Part shown: positions 1 to 8,131 of the stretch, one piece after another
Position numbering within the stretch: position 1 is the stretch's first letter
How the letters are laid out: every line of letters begins with the position of its first letter
Source: Planctomycetota bacterium
GTDB lineage: Bacteria > Planctomycetota > Planctomycetia > Isosphaerales > Isosphaeraceae
Length of the DNA: 45,604 nucleotides
Assembly: GCA_021777845.1 (NCBI GenBank)
Contig: JAJYDB010000005.1
Span: 1 to 45,604 of the forward strand
Direction: 5' to 3'
The notes under the pieces: generated by a model
Told to the model about the DNA's origin: nothing
Databases searched by the model: none
Seen by the model: only the letters and a program-made list of their open reading frames with translations
Position numbers and translations under genes: made by a program

Positions 1-1
1 G

Positions 2-487
2 ACCTCGAACGGGCAGCCGGTGTACGCGAACTCGAACATGGCGAACCGCGCGGTGTTCACCAACAGCATCTCGGGTCCCGGCTGGAACGTGGGCGTGAAC
101 CCCGCGCAATACGGCCTGAACGCCTATAACCAGGCGTTGATGATCGCGAACGGCTGCAAGAGCGTGCCGGGCACCTCGATGAGCATCAGCTCGAACGGCA
201 ACGGCTACGTCTGGACGGCGGGGTATCCGTGGCACATCGGGATCAACGCGTACAACCACTTCGGCTCGCCGAACACGCTGACGTGCGTTGATCCGACCGA
301 CGGCTCGAATTACCCGTTCGGCGATCCGGTGGGCGTGACGCCGCCGTCGTCGTTCCACCCCGGCGGGGTCAACGTCGGCTTCGGCGACGGCTCGGTCCGG
401 TTCGTGAAGAACTCGGTGAACGCCCAGGCGTGGTGGGGCATCGGGTCGCGGAACCAGGGCGAGGTGATCAGCGCCGACGCCTTCTAA
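2..487 (+). CDS. DUF1559 family protein, C-terminal part (5' end outside window)
   Basis: The reading frame is open from the first bases of the window to a TAA stop, so only the last 161 residues are seen. The end of the protein has the DUF1559 hallmark: a His-Pro-Gly-Gly stretch followed by GFGDGSVRFVKNSV (the H-X9-DG motif), then WWGIGSRNQGEV close to the C-terminus. DUF1559 proteins are type II secretion pseudopilin-like proteins that are massively expanded in planctomycetes; they usually start with a prepilin-type N-terminal helix, which here would lie upstream. The visible part is rich in Asn, Gly and aromatic residues, as expected for an exported protein. The substrate or partner is unknown. 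A small lipoprotein gene follows 157 bases downstream on the same strand, a pairing typical of planctomycete DUF1559 loci. Family assignment is secure; function is not. Confidence 0.9.
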   Translation, partial: TSNGQPVYANSNMANRAVFTNSISGPGWNVGVNPAQYGLNAYNQALMIANGCKSVPGTSMSISSNGNGYVWTAGYPWHIGINAYNHFGSPNTLTCVDPTDGSNYPFGDPVGVTPPSSFHPGGVNVGFGDGSVRFVKNSVNAQAWWGIGSRNQGEVISADAF

Positions 488-644
488 ACGGCGCGGGTCG
501 CCGACGCGACCTACGCTTGAGTTGCCCACGGGCCGTGTTTGGACCGCGCGGTCCGTGGTTGAGGCGCCCGCGCCGGTCGCGGGTGTTCCTGCAAGGAGTC
601 GACCGCGGCTCGACCCCGCACGGGGCGGGCGGGAGGGTATTTCG

Positions 645-854
645 ATGCGACGATTGATTTTCGGATCCGCGACGATGATTGCGTTGACGGCGGGATCTCT
701 GTCGGCGACGGGCTGCGGCTCGGACGAGACGCCGGTCCCGCAAGGGCTGACGATGTCGCCGCTGATGAAGACGCAGCTCGAAGCGCAGCGGCAGCTCGTC
801 GAGACTCAGATGAAGAACGCCAAGATGGTTCGTCGGGTGAGCCGAAAGCGCTAA
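645..854 (+). CDS. Small predicted lipoprotein downstream of DUF1559
   Basis: A 69-residue protein. I chose the ATG at 645 because GGGAGG lies eight bases upstream and because this start gives a clean signal sequence: Met-Arg-Arg, a hydrophobic stretch and a lipobox-like SATGC ending at Cys24. The reading frame stays open further upstream, but that extension is Arg/Pro-rich and looks non-coding. After the Cys the mature part is short, polar and Gln/Lys-rich, with SPLMKTQLEAQRQLVETQMK suggesting an amphipathic helix. Small lipoproteins of this kind often follow DUF1559 genes in planctomycetes and have no assigned role. The last four bases overlap the end of the convergent glycosyltransferase gene. 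Confident as a gene, no function inferred beyond outer or inner membrane anchoring. Confidence 0.75.
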   Translation: MRRLIFGSATMIALTAGSLSATGCGSDETPVPQGLTMSPLMKTQLEAQRQLVETQMKNAKMVRRVSRKR

Positions 855-1921
855 CGATCGAGGTCGGCGGGGGCTTCGAGACGCGCCCGCACGACGTTCC
901 AGACGCGCTCGGGCGTGAGCTCGGTCATGCAGTCGAGCCGCGGGCAGGTTTTGACGAAGCTGGGCGCGCACCAGACGCAGGAGCGCACGTCGGCGACCCT
1001 CGGCCCGCGCGGGCCGGTCAGACGCGGACTCGTGCACGTGTAAACCCCGACGACATTGGCTCCCGCCGCCGCCGCCAGGTGCAGCGGGCCGGTGTCGTTC
1101 GAGAGGAACAGGTCGGACCTCGCCGCGAGCGCCGCCAGCCTCGGCAGCGTGGTCCGACCGCAGAGGTCGAGCATGGGCAGCGGAGCGATCGCGGTCGCGA
1201 GCGCGTCGACCAGCGGGCGATCCTCAACGGCCCCGACGGCCGCAATCGAGCCGCCGTAAGCCTCGACCGCGCGTCGGGCCACGGCGGCGAATCGCTCGGG
1301 AGGCCAGCGCTTCGTTAGCCAGCGCGCGCCGGGGTTGAGGACCAGGATCGGACGCGGCAGGCCGCGGAACGCGTCGCGCGCCCAGGCGCGGTCGGCGTCG
1401 TTGACGGCGAGCTGGACCTCGGGGTTCGAGACGTCGGCCCCGCACGCCGCGGCCAGCGCGAGCATGCGGTCGACGGCGTGCTCGGAGCGCCGCGACGTGA
1501 CCGCGAGATGCGTGTAAAAGCGGGTCGCCCCCTCGCGGGCATCCGAAGCCCCCAGGCGCACCGGCGCGCCGGTCGCCCAGGACATCAGCCCCGATCGAAA
1601 CAGCCCTTGAAAGTCGATCGCGACGTCAAAACGCCGGTCGCGGAGTCCTTTCAAGAAGCGTCCGAAGCCGAGCGCGCCGCGCGTCGTGAGCACCCGCGCG
1701 CGGTCGAACGCGATCACTTCGTCGAGCTGCGGGTGCCCGTCCAAGAGCCCGCGCAGCCCTTGGTTGACAACCCAGGCGAGATGCGCGCGCGGCCAGAGCC
1801 CGCGCAACGCCGCCATAGCGGGCAAGGTATGCACAATGTCGCCGAGCGCGCTCGGTTTGATGATGCAAACGCGCCGAGGTTCGATTCGCAGCGGGTCGTC
1901 CCGCGACGCGAGCATGTTCAA
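851..1921 (-). CDS. Glycosyltransferase family 9 (heptosyltransferase-like)
   Basis: A 356-residue GT-B fold enzyme of the family that includes LPS heptosyltransferases WaaC, WaaF and WaaQ. The N-terminal domain carries IIKPSALGDIVHTLPAMAAL, the typical acceptor-side signature with the catalytic Asp in GDIVH. The C-terminal nucleotide-sugar site shows LSNDTGPLHLAAAAGANVVG. A Cys-rich tail (CVWC, then C and C) near the end is common in bacterial GT9 proteins. The role is probably addition of a sugar, often an ADP-heptose, to lipid A core or another envelope glycan at the cytoplasmic face; the sugar donor cannot be read from sequence. The TTG at 1921 is preceded by GGAGG with seven bases spacing; an ATG two codons later would have a longer spacing. 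Its 3' end overlaps the lipoprotein gene by four bases. Confidence 0.88.
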   Translation of the reverse strand: MNMLASRDDPLRIEPRRVCIIKPSALGDIVHTLPAMAALRGLWPRAHLAWVVNQGLRGLLDGHPQLDEVIAFDRARVLTTRGALGFGRFLKGLRDRRFDVAIDFQGLFRSGLMSWATGAPVRLGASDAREGATRFYTHLAVTSRRSEHAVDRMLALAAACGADVSNPEVQLAVNDADRAWARDAFRGLPRPILVLNPGARWLTKRWPPERFAAVARRAVEAYGGSIAAVGAVEDRPLVDALATAIAPLPMLDLCGRTTLPRLAALAARSDLFLSNDTGPLHLAAAAGANVVGVYTCTSPRLTGPRGPRVADVRSCVWCAPSFVKTCPRLDCMTELTPERVWNVVRARLEAPADLDR

Positions 1922-1955
1922 GGCTGTTCCTCCGTGCCGCCTCTGTCCGCCCTAC

Positions 1956-1984
1956 TTTAACGCGGGACGCGACTTGCGTACAAT
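1956..1984 (+). promoter_or_regulatory. Candidate sigma70-type promoter for the alpha/beta hydrolase gene
   Basis: TTTAAC and TACAAT are separated by 17 bases, in the gap between two divergently read genes. The -10 matches five of six consensus bases; the -35 is weak. It lies 111 bases upstream of the hydrolase start. Inferred from sequence only. Confidence 0.4.
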
Positions 1985-2095
1985 CTCACGTGGGATCGGA
2001 GTCCCCCCGCCCCGCACCCCGCGGTACGGCACGCCGCCGTGCGCACGGTCGGCGTGCACCGGCTCCGGGCGGCCTCGAAGCGAAGGAGCGACGCG

Positions 2096-3088
2096 ATGAA
2101 TCTGGTCGTCCTGACGACCGTCGGCCTGCTCGCGGTCGCCCCCGGCGATCCGCCTCGCGACGCGCCGGCGCCAAAGCCGATCGAGCACGGCAGAGTCGCC
2201 TTTAAGCCGACCGCCGCCGAGCCGGGCGTCCCCGAGCTGTTTCGCCTGCCCGCCGCGACCTTCGACTACGATCGCGAGCGGGTCTACGAGACCGACAAAC
2301 TCGAGGTCTGGCGGGTCCGATTTCCGTCGCCGATCGTTTCGCCCGACCCCGTGAACAACGTCGTGCATGCCGAATACCTGCGTCCGAAGCTCGCGGGCAA
2401 ACGGCCGGCGGTGGTCGTTTTGCACATTTTGGGGGCGGATTTCGCGCTCTCGCGTTATATGGCGGTTCGGTTCGCGAACGAAGGGGTGGCCGCGATCTTC
2501 GTCCAACTGCCGTATTACGGCGACCGGCGTCCCGGCGGCGAGAAAGGCGAGGCGCGGTTCCTGTCGGCGGACATCGAGCGGTCGATGCGGTCGATGCGTC
2601 AGGGGGTGTGCGACGTCCGTCGCGCCGCGGCGTGGCTGGCGTCGCGCGAGGAGATTGACGCGGACCGATTGGGGGTGACCGGCATCAGTCTGGGGGGGAT
2701 TGTGTCGGCGTTGGCGGCGGAGGCCGAGCCGAGGTTCGGTCGCGTCGCGACGTTTCTCGCGGGGGGCGACCTCGGGCACATCCTCTGGACGATGCCCGAA
2801 GCCGCGAAGTACCGCAAACTTTGGATCGAGTCGGGCCGGACCCGCGACGACTTCACCACGCTGACCCGGCCGTTCGACCCGCTCACGTACGCCGACCGGC
2901 TCCGCGGCAAGCGGATGCTGATGATCGCGGGCAACGTCGACGAAGTGATCCCGCCGGTTTGCGCCCGGAAGCTCTGGGAAGCCGCGGGCAAGCCGCCGAT
3001 CGTCTGGTACGACTGCGGTCATTTCTCGGCCGCGGCCTATTTTTTGCCCGCGATGCGCCGCTCGATCGACTTCTTCCTGGCGGATTGA
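2096..3088 (+). CDS. Exported or peripheral alpha/beta hydrolase
   Basis: A 330-residue alpha/beta hydrolase of the dienelactone hydrolase/acyl-peptidase-like superfamily. Ser198 sits in the nucleophile elbow GISLGG; Asp282 in AGNVDEVIPP and His309 in YDCGHFS complete a plausible triad. The oxyanion strand is visible at PAVVVLHILG (around residue 104). The N-terminus MNLVVLTTVGLLAVAPG is a short hydrophobic stretch that could be a weak signal peptide, though it lacks a clear positive N-region. The start at 2096 is supported by AAGGAG eight bases upstream. Substrate is unknown; ester or acyl hydrolysis is likely from the fold. No operon partner is obvious, since the next plus-strand gene has its own promoter-like sequence. 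Confidence 0.85.
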   Translation: MNLVVLTTVGLLAVAPGDPPRDAPAPKPIEHGRVAFKPTAAEPGVPELFRLPAATFDYDRERVYETDKLEVWRVRFPSPIVSPDPVNNVVHAEYLRPKLAGKRPAVVVLHILGADFALSRYMAVRFANEGVAAIFVQLPYYGDRRPGGEKGEARFLSADIERSMRSMRQGVCDVRRAAAWLASREEIDADRLGVTGISLGGIVSALAAEAEPRFGRVATFLAGGDLGHILWTMPEAAKYRKLWIESGRTRDDFTTLTRPFDPLTYADRLRGKRMLMIAGNVDEVIPPVCARKLWEAAGKPPIVWYDCGHFSAAAYFLPAMRRSIDFFLAD

Positions 3089-3135
3089 GTGCCGACGCCG
3101 ACGCCGGCGGTCGTTGAATTGTGGGCGACTCGACG

Positions 3136-3164
3136 TTGCCGCTGTCGTCGGTTCGGGTTATGCT
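3136..3164 (+). promoter_or_regulatory. Candidate promoter for the VOC-family gene
   Basis: TTGCCG and TATGCT are separated by exactly 17 bases and end 58 bases before the ATG. The same -35 hexamer recurs upstream of the gene at 40802. Sequence-based inference only. Confidence 0.45.
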
Positions 3165-3222
3165 CCCGGCGCGGGTCGAGACGCGGGCCTGGGCAGGCTC
3201 GGTCGCGCGCGGAGGGCCTTGC

Positions 3223-3633
3223 ATGCCGGCGCAAGTGACGAGTCTGTTCCTGTACGTCAACGACGTGATCAAGTCGCTCGAATTCTACAACGAAGTCGTC
3301 GGCGCCGAGATCGCGCAACTGCACGCGGAGAGCGAGGGAGCGCCGATCAGCCTGGCGATCCTGAAAATCGGCGACTTCACGCTCATGCTGCACCCGCAGA
3401 CGCCGCACGCCGAGGAGTTCGCCGGGGCGCGCGTCGGACTCGGCATGCACTTGCAGCTCCGTGTGGACAACGTCGACGCCGTCTATCAGCACTGCATGGA
3501 TCAAGGAGCGTTTTTGAGCGTCTCCGGCGAGCCGACCGACCAGAATTGGGGCTGGCGCGAGTTCGCGCTGCGGGATCCCGACGGCTACGTCTGGACGATT
3601 TACGAGGACAAGTCCGAGGGTCAGTGGACCTAA
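3223..3633 (+). CDS. VOC superfamily (glyoxalase/bleomycin resistance-like) protein
   Basis: A 136-residue single-module vicinal oxygen chelate protein. It opens with FLYVNDVIKSLEFYNEVVGA, the usual first beta-alpha-beta unit (residues about 7-27), and ends with FALRDPDGYVWTIYE, the typical final strand pair that carries a metal-ligand Glu. HLQLRVDNVDAVYQHCMDQGA forms the second beta-alpha-beta unit. A first-strand His ligand is not evident, since the first strand reads TSLFLYV, so this may belong to the PhnB/YdcJ-like branch that does not act as a glyoxalase I; I cannot name a substrate. The start at 3223 is chosen because GGAGGG lies six bases upstream and because upstream sequence in frame is not VOC-like. 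Its stop overlaps the convergent TauE gene by four bases. Confidence 0.85.
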   Translation: MPAQVTSLFLYVNDVIKSLEFYNEVVGAEIAQLHAESEGAPISLAILKIGDFTLMLHPQTPHAEEFAGARVGLGMHLQLRVDNVDAVYQHCMDQGAFLSVSGEPTDQNWGWREFALRDPDGYVWTIYEDKSEGQWT

Positions 3634-4088
3634 TCCGCGGAGGGCGGCGCCGGGGTGGCGGGGATCGACGCCGCGGACCTTGGCTTCAGATGTTCCGCGA
3701 TTTTCTGCGGCGAACCCGCCGTGAGCAGAAAATAGGTCCCGACGACGAGCAGGAAGATGCCGTAGATCCGCTTCATCACCTCGGGATCGAGCCCCGCGGT
3801 GATTTTCGCGCCGAAGTACGCGCCCAGGAACAGGCCGAAGGCGATGATGAGCCCTTCGGGCACCCGCACTTGCCCGTGTTGCCAGTAGACGCGCAGGCCC
3901 AGCAGGCCGGTCGGCAGCAAGAGCGCGAGCAACGAGGTGCCCGTGGCGGTCTTGGTGTCGAGGCTGAAGAGTAAAATCAGGCTGGGGACGATCACCAGTC
4001 CGCCGCCGATGCCGAACATCCCGCTCAGGACGCCCGCGCCGAGTCCGAGGCACAGCGTGCAAACGAGCAGTGTTGGCGAGTGATTCAT
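3630..4088 (-). CDS. Half-size TauE/SafE family membrane transporter
   Basis: A 152-residue hydrophobic protein with four likely membrane spans, at about residues 7-27, 33-65, 78-97 and 109-125. The stretch GAGVLSGMFGIGGGLVIVPS is the family signature of TauE/SafE (DUF81) exporters of sulfite, sulfoacetate and other organic anions. Most family members are about 250 residues with two repeated halves; this one has a single half, so it would have to act as a dimer. Half-size forms are known in the family. The C-terminal 25 residues are Ala/Pro-rich and cytoplasmic-like. It starts two bases after the rsmE stop and is likely cotranscribed with it. Substrate is unknown. Confidence 0.82.
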   Translation of the reverse strand: MNHSPTLLVCTLCLGLGAGVLSGMFGIGGGLVIVPSLILLFSLDTKTATGTSLLALLLPTGLLGLRVYWQHGQVRVPEGLIIAFGLFLGAYFGAKITAGLDPEVMKRIYGIFLLVVGTYFLLTAGSPQKIAEHLKPRSAASIPATPAPPSAD

Positions 4089-4090
4089 CG

Positions 4091-4837
4091 TCAGATCGCT
4101 CCGTGTGCGGGTGAGGTCGTCGGCTCGACGCGGGCCGCAACCGCGACGGCCAGCGCGAGTCCCGCGGTCTCGATGCGCAAGATTGTCGCGCCGAGGCCGA
4201 CGATCGTCCAGCCCGACGCGCGTGCCGCGTCGATTTCAGACGTCGTGAAGCCTCCCTCGGGGCCGACCGCCGCGACGACGCGCGCCCCCGCGGCGATCCC
4301 GGCCCAGTCCGAGCACGTCGCGCCGCCGGGGTGCGCCGCGAGCTTCGCGTGCGCCTCGAGCACCGCCTTCGAGCCGAGAAAATCCGCCCAGCGCACCGGC
4401 TTTTCGATCGACATCAGGCGGTCGCGTCGTGATTGCTTCGAGGCTTCGACGACGAGCCGACGGAGGCGCTCGAGCTTCGCGTCGCGGGGGTCGACGACCG
4501 ACCGCTCGCAGAGCAGCGGCACGAGCCGAACGACGCCGAGCTCGGTCGCCTTTTCGACCAGCCAGTCGAACCGCTCGCCTTTGGGGACCGCGGCGGCGAG
4601 CGTGAGATCGAGCACCGCGGCGCGCTCGGGAAGCGGGTCGCCGTCGAGCCGCAAAACGACGCGGTTGCGGGCGACTTCGAGAACCTCCGCGCGCCTGGCA
4701 AGGCCCTTGCCGTCGAAGACCTCGACGACCGCGCCGACGCCGAGCCGCGACACGCGCGCCAGATGCGCCGCCTCGTCGGCCGCGAGCACCGCCGTCGCTC
4801 CGGATACGCCCTCGGGACAGTAATAACGCTCGGCCAA
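4091..4837 (-). CDS. rsmE: 16S rRNA (uracil1498-N3)-methyltransferase RsmE
   Basis: A 248-residue SPOUT-class enzyme that methylates N3 of U1498 in 16S rRNA using S-adenosylmethionine. The N-terminal PUA-like domain starts at AERYYCPEG and covers about residues 1-70. The knotted C-terminal domain has PKGERFDWLVEKATELGV, EASKQSRRD, VGPEGGFTTSEID and the SAM-loop LGATILRIETAGLALAVA, all standard RsmE motifs. The start is TTG at 4837: AAGGA lies nine bases upstream and the length matches the family (about 240-250). It begins 13 bases after the kinase stop, suggesting a kinase-rsmE-TauE transcript, though no functional link is known. Confidence 0.95.
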   Translation of the reverse strand: MAERYYCPEGVSGATAVLAADEAAHLARVSRLGVGAVVEVFDGKGLARRAEVLEVARNRVVLRLDGDPLPERAAVLDLTLAAAVPKGERFDWLVEKATELGVVRLVPLLCERSVVDPRDAKLERLRRLVVEASKQSRRDRLMSIEKPVRWADFLGSKAVLEAHAKLAAHPGGATCSDWAGIAAGARVVAAVGPEGGFTTSEIDAARASGWTIVGLGATILRIETAGLALAVAVAARVEPTTSPAHGAI

Positions 4838-4850
4838 GGGGGCGCGTCCT

Positions 4851-7814
4851 TCACAATCCGGGCGGGCTCGACTTCAAGACGACGTCATGTTCGCGCCAGA
4901 GGTCGCGCCACCGCGTCCGCTCGGACTCGGGCAGGTTCTCGATGGCGGGGTTGCTCCGCACGCCGACGAGGTCGCGGTCGGCGTTCCAGCCCTTCAGAGC
5001 CGTGCGGATCGCGTATCCCCCGACCCCCGTCGTGATGATTAATCGCCACGACTCGAGGTCGTCGCGCAGCCACTGCAACCCCTGCAAACGCAGCGCGACG
5101 CGGGTCGATTCATCGGGCGGAGGGTCGTCGGTGCCCTGGCCGCAGCCCGCCATCACGGCCGCGCACGCGGCGTTGTAACGATAACCCCCGTGCATGTCCG
5201 CGGCGGTGCTCGGGTCAAGTTGGAACGCCGCCTGCCAGAGACGGCTCGCCGCCGCGAACCGGCGCTGATCATACGCCAGCCGCGCGACCGCGAGCGCGTC
5301 GGGCGCATTCTTCACCGGAGTCGTTCCGCGCACGAAGTCGAGCCAGAGCGGGCCGAGTGCGTTCAGACGCTCGGTCAACGCCAACTCGATCAACAGGTTC
5401 TCGCGCAGTCTGGGATCCACCACCGCGAGCTCGGCCGCCTTGCGCAGCGCTTGCACCGCTTTGGAGAAGCTCCCCTTCCGCCGCAGGGCGTAGCCCAGAT
5501 TCTCGTGCAAATGCGGGTCGTCCGACCTGTAGACCAGCGCCTTCTCGTACTCGGCGATCGCGCCGTCGAGGTCGCCCATTTGCTCGAGTGCGAAGCCGAG
5601 ATTGGAATAGGCCCAGGAGTGATCGGGTTTCAGACGGACCGCCTGTTGAAGCGCGTCGACCGCTTCCTCGAAGCTCCCCGCCTCGCGGAGAGCGGTGCCG
5701 AGAAAGGCGAGCGCATGAGGCGAATTGGGGCGGAGTGACGATGCCGCGGTGGCGTACCGGATCGCGTCGTCGAGCCGGGGCGGCGAGACGCCTCTGACCG
5801 CGGTCGCCAGCAGATTATTGATCCAGTAGTCGCCGGGATGATATCGTCGCGAGGCTTTGAGCAATTTCGCCGCCGCCTCGAATCGGCCGCGGTACATCAA
5901 ACTGCTTGACAGTAAAATGATGCTTTGCACGGGTTCGATCGCGGGGTTGGCCTCGCCCGCGAGCTGGTTCATCGTTTTGACGTCGTCCTCTTCGACGGCG
6001 TCGCGGACGCGTTCGCGCCAGGGATCGGGGTCGGCGGCGCGCGCCGCCTGGAACAGACGCCGCCAGGACGTGGGGTCGTCGCGACGAACGAGCTTTCGGA
6101 CCCGCGCCCAGTCGTCGATCGCCGCCGCCAAGTCGGGCGCGTTGTCGCGTTTCGAGAGCGCTTGCCCCACCTCGATCGGATCCTGCCGGTCGGGGTCGAA
6201 CCCGGCCGCGCGGAACGCCTCGGAATAGTCGGCGTCGGTCCTGCGGAGGTCGACGTGCTCGGCAAGCCGTCCCCGGATCGTCTCGAGATCGGCGAAGAGG
6301 CTCTGGTCCCGTTCCCAGCGACGCTTCCTCTTGAGCGCCTCGGCACGGCTCGCGGCGTAGTTGTTCTCGGCGATGGCGAGTCGGCGTCGCAAACGGTCGT
6401 CGGCCTCGCCGTTCGCGAGCAACGCCGCGGCGCGTCGCAGATCCTCGGCGGCCTCGGGCCACATGGACAGATCATTCGGTCTGGCGCCGAGCGACCGCCC
6501 CATGCCCACCGTCGCCTCGTCGATGGCGGTGTTCACCGCGAGCGCCGTCCGCGTGCGCCGTTCGGCGCGTTGCGCGGCGACCCAAATCCAACCGGCGCCG
6601 CCCAGCACCACCGTCGCGAGCATCGAAACCAGCAACGCTAGCGAGAGACGCCTGCGACGACGCTCCTCGTCCGCCCGCGCCTCGGCCTCGACGCGCGCCA
6701 TCTCCGCGGTCCGCAGCCGCTCGGCGACCGTGATCCGATACGAAGTCAACCGCTCAACGACCGCGCCCGCGTCGGCGGGCCGCTGTCGAGAACGCGGCGC
6801 CAGACAATCGCGGCACAGACGCACCAATTCCCCGTCCGCCGGGCAGAGCGAAAGCCGCGCAAGCGTCTCCTTCAAATCCCCCTGCGTCGCCTTCCGCAAA
6901 ACCTCCGGACGCGTCTTGCCTATGTAAGCCGGCGCGCCCGTGAGAATCTCGCAGAGAATCGCCCCCAAGCCGAACACGTCGACCCGAGCGTCGAGCTTGT
7001 TCACGTCGCCTTGCGCTTGCTCGGGAGCCATGTACGCCGGCGTGCCAATCACCGAGCCCGCCGTCGACGCGTCCAAGTCGGAGTCGCTGCGCAGCGTCCG
7101 AACGTCGCTGTCCTCGCCGGTTCGCGAACTCGACGGGCTGTCGCTCTCGGACCGCGCCCCGACCACCTTCGCCAACCCCCAATCCATCACCTGCACCTCG
7201 CCGAACGCACCCACCATTACGTTCGAGGGCTTCAGGTCGCGATGGATCACCCCACGCGCATGCGCGTAAGCCATCGCCTGGCACGTCTGCTCAAAAATCG
7301 ACAGGAACCGCGGCAGATCGCGCTCGAGATCGGTGCTCTCCTTGATCAAATCGCGCAACGTGCGGCCGCGCACCAGCTTCATCGCGAAAAACGGCCGGTT
7401 GTCCTCAAGCCGACCCAAGTCGTATACCGGCAAGATCGACGGATGCTGAAGCTGACCGCCGATTTGCGCTTCCTCAATAAATCGCCTCGTCAAGTGGTCG
7501 TCTTCGCGATGGTCGGCGAGCAGCACCTTCACCGCCACCTCGCGGCCGATATACGGGTCGACCCCCTGAAAAACCTCGCCCATCCCTCCCCGCGCCAACT
7601 CGCGCGTGATCTCGTAACGCCCCGCCGACATCGGCAACGACCGAGGTCCGCCCCAGTCCTCGTCGATCACCTCGGCGCGCGTAAAGGCCGCGTCGCGTCG
7701 GCGTATCACCTCGCTGACTTCGATGCGCTCGGTGGGTGCGTCGTCGTTGGGCTTGATCGACCTCTCTCCAACATTGAAAAGCCGGGCCGCTTTGTCCGTT
7801 CGGAGGACCGACAT
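4851..7814 (-). CDS. PknB-type Ser/Thr protein kinase with transmembrane segment and TPR repeats
   Basis: A 987-residue receptor-like kinase. The kinase domain (about residues 67-370) shows the glycine loop LARGGMGEVF, catalytic Lys in REVAVKVLL, HRDLKPSN and DWGLAK; DWG in place of DFG is frequent in planctomycete kinases. All key catalytic residues are present, so it should be active. A single transmembrane span follows around residues 388-417, after an Arg-rich stop-transfer-like segment. The C-terminal half would be extracytoplasmic and includes clear TPR units at about residues 675-790 (for example NSPHALAFLGTALREAGSFE and SWAYSNLGFALEQMGDLDGA), implying protein binding. I prefer the ATG at 7814; a GTG four codons upstream is the alternative and neither has a clear Shine-Dalgarno. 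A hairpin-like inverted repeat lies 20 bases upstream. The signal sensed is unknown. Confidence 0.93.
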   Translation of the reverse strand: MSVLRTDKAARLFNVGERSIKPNDDAPTERIEVSEVIRRRDAAFTRAEVIDEDWGGPRSLPMSAGRYEITRELARGGMGEVFQGVDPYIGREVAVKVLLADHREDDHLTRRFIEEAQIGGQLQHPSILPVYDLGRLEDNRPFFAMKLVRGRTLRDLIKESTDLERDLPRFLSIFEQTCQAMAYAHARGVIHRDLKPSNVMVGAFGEVQVMDWGLAKVVGARSESDSPSSSRTGEDSDVRTLRSDSDLDASTAGSVIGTPAYMAPEQAQGDVNKLDARVDVFGLGAILCEILTGAPAYIGKTRPEVLRKATQGDLKETLARLSLCPADGELVRLCRDCLAPRSRQRPADAGAVVERLTSYRITVAERLRTAEMARVEAEARADEERRRRRLSLALLVSMLATVVLGGAGWIWVAAQRAERRTRTALAVNTAIDEATVGMGRSLGARPNDLSMWPEAAEDLRRAAALLANGEADDRLRRRLAIAENNYAASRAEALKRKRRWERDQSLFADLETIRGRLAEHVDLRRTDADYSEAFRAAGFDPDRQDPIEVGQALSKRDNAPDLAAAIDDWARVRKLVRRDDPTSWRRLFQAARAADPDPWRERVRDAVEEDDVKTMNQLAGEANPAIEPVQSIILLSSSLMYRGRFEAAAKLLKASRRYHPGDYWINNLLATAVRGVSPPRLDDAIRYATAASSLRPNSPHALAFLGTALREAGSFEEAVDALQQAVRLKPDHSWAYSNLGFALEQMGDLDGAIAEYEKALVYRSDDPHLHENLGYALRRKGSFSKAVQALRKAAELAVVDPRLRENLLIELALTERLNALGPLWLDFVRGTTPVKNAPDALAVARLAYDQRRFAAASRLWQAAFQLDPSTAADMHGGYRYNAACAAVMAGCGQGTDDPPPDESTRVALRLQGLQWLRDDLESWRLIITTGVGGYAIRTALKGWNADRDLVGVRSNPAIENLPESERTRWRDLWREHDVVLKSSPPGL

Positions 7815-7826
7815 GGTTCCAAGCAC

Positions 7827-8131
7827 TGAACGTTAAGACGCAATACGACGTCTTATCCGGGACGAGTCGAACTGAATCGCAACCGTCGACGCGAACTGCC
7901 GACTCCAAGAAATGCGTCGGCTAAACAACACATAATAAGAGACACCGGACACGATTTCAATCGGCAACTCCTCCTCTACTCCAATATAGGCGCTCGTTCG
8001 CCGATCGAGAACCACTCTGTAGTCGAAGTCGCCGCAATCTGTTAATTTTGCATAATCGCGCGCGGCGCACTTTTGCCTCGATTGCGCGACTCAAGCACTT
8101 TCCCGCGTGTGGAATCGAAGGGATCCGACCC
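7827..8131. other. Divergent intergenic region between kinase and DUF6677-like gene
   Basis: About 305 bases, visibly more AT-rich than the flanking genes. It holds an inverted repeat near the kinase start (7834-7855) and a CATAAT hexamer at 8051-8056 that could be a -10 for the plus-strand gene, although no good -35 is placed 17 bases before it. A 60-codon frame on the minus strand (7833-8015) looks spurious. Confidence 0.5.
7834..7855. repeat. Inverted repeat TAAGACG-N8-CGTCTTA upstream of the kinase gene
   Basis: Perfect 7-base arms separated by eight bases, centred about 30 bases upstream of the kinase start. Its position fits an operator or a 5' leader hairpin. There is no T-run, so it is not an intrinsic terminator. 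Confidence 0.4.

Noticed and set aside
1952-3022. 356-codon antisense frame over the alpha/beta hydrolase
   Set aside because: No recognisable motif; the sense frame has a catalytic triad.
4851-7814. Inactive pseudokinase because of DWG instead of DFG
   Set aside because: The Asp is kept, HRDLKPSN and the catalytic Lys are intact, and DWG is common in planctomycete kinases.
7833-8015. 60-codon minus-strand frame upstream of the kinase
   Set aside because: It lies in an AT-richer promoter-like gap, with no ribosome-binding site seen and no similarity to a family.
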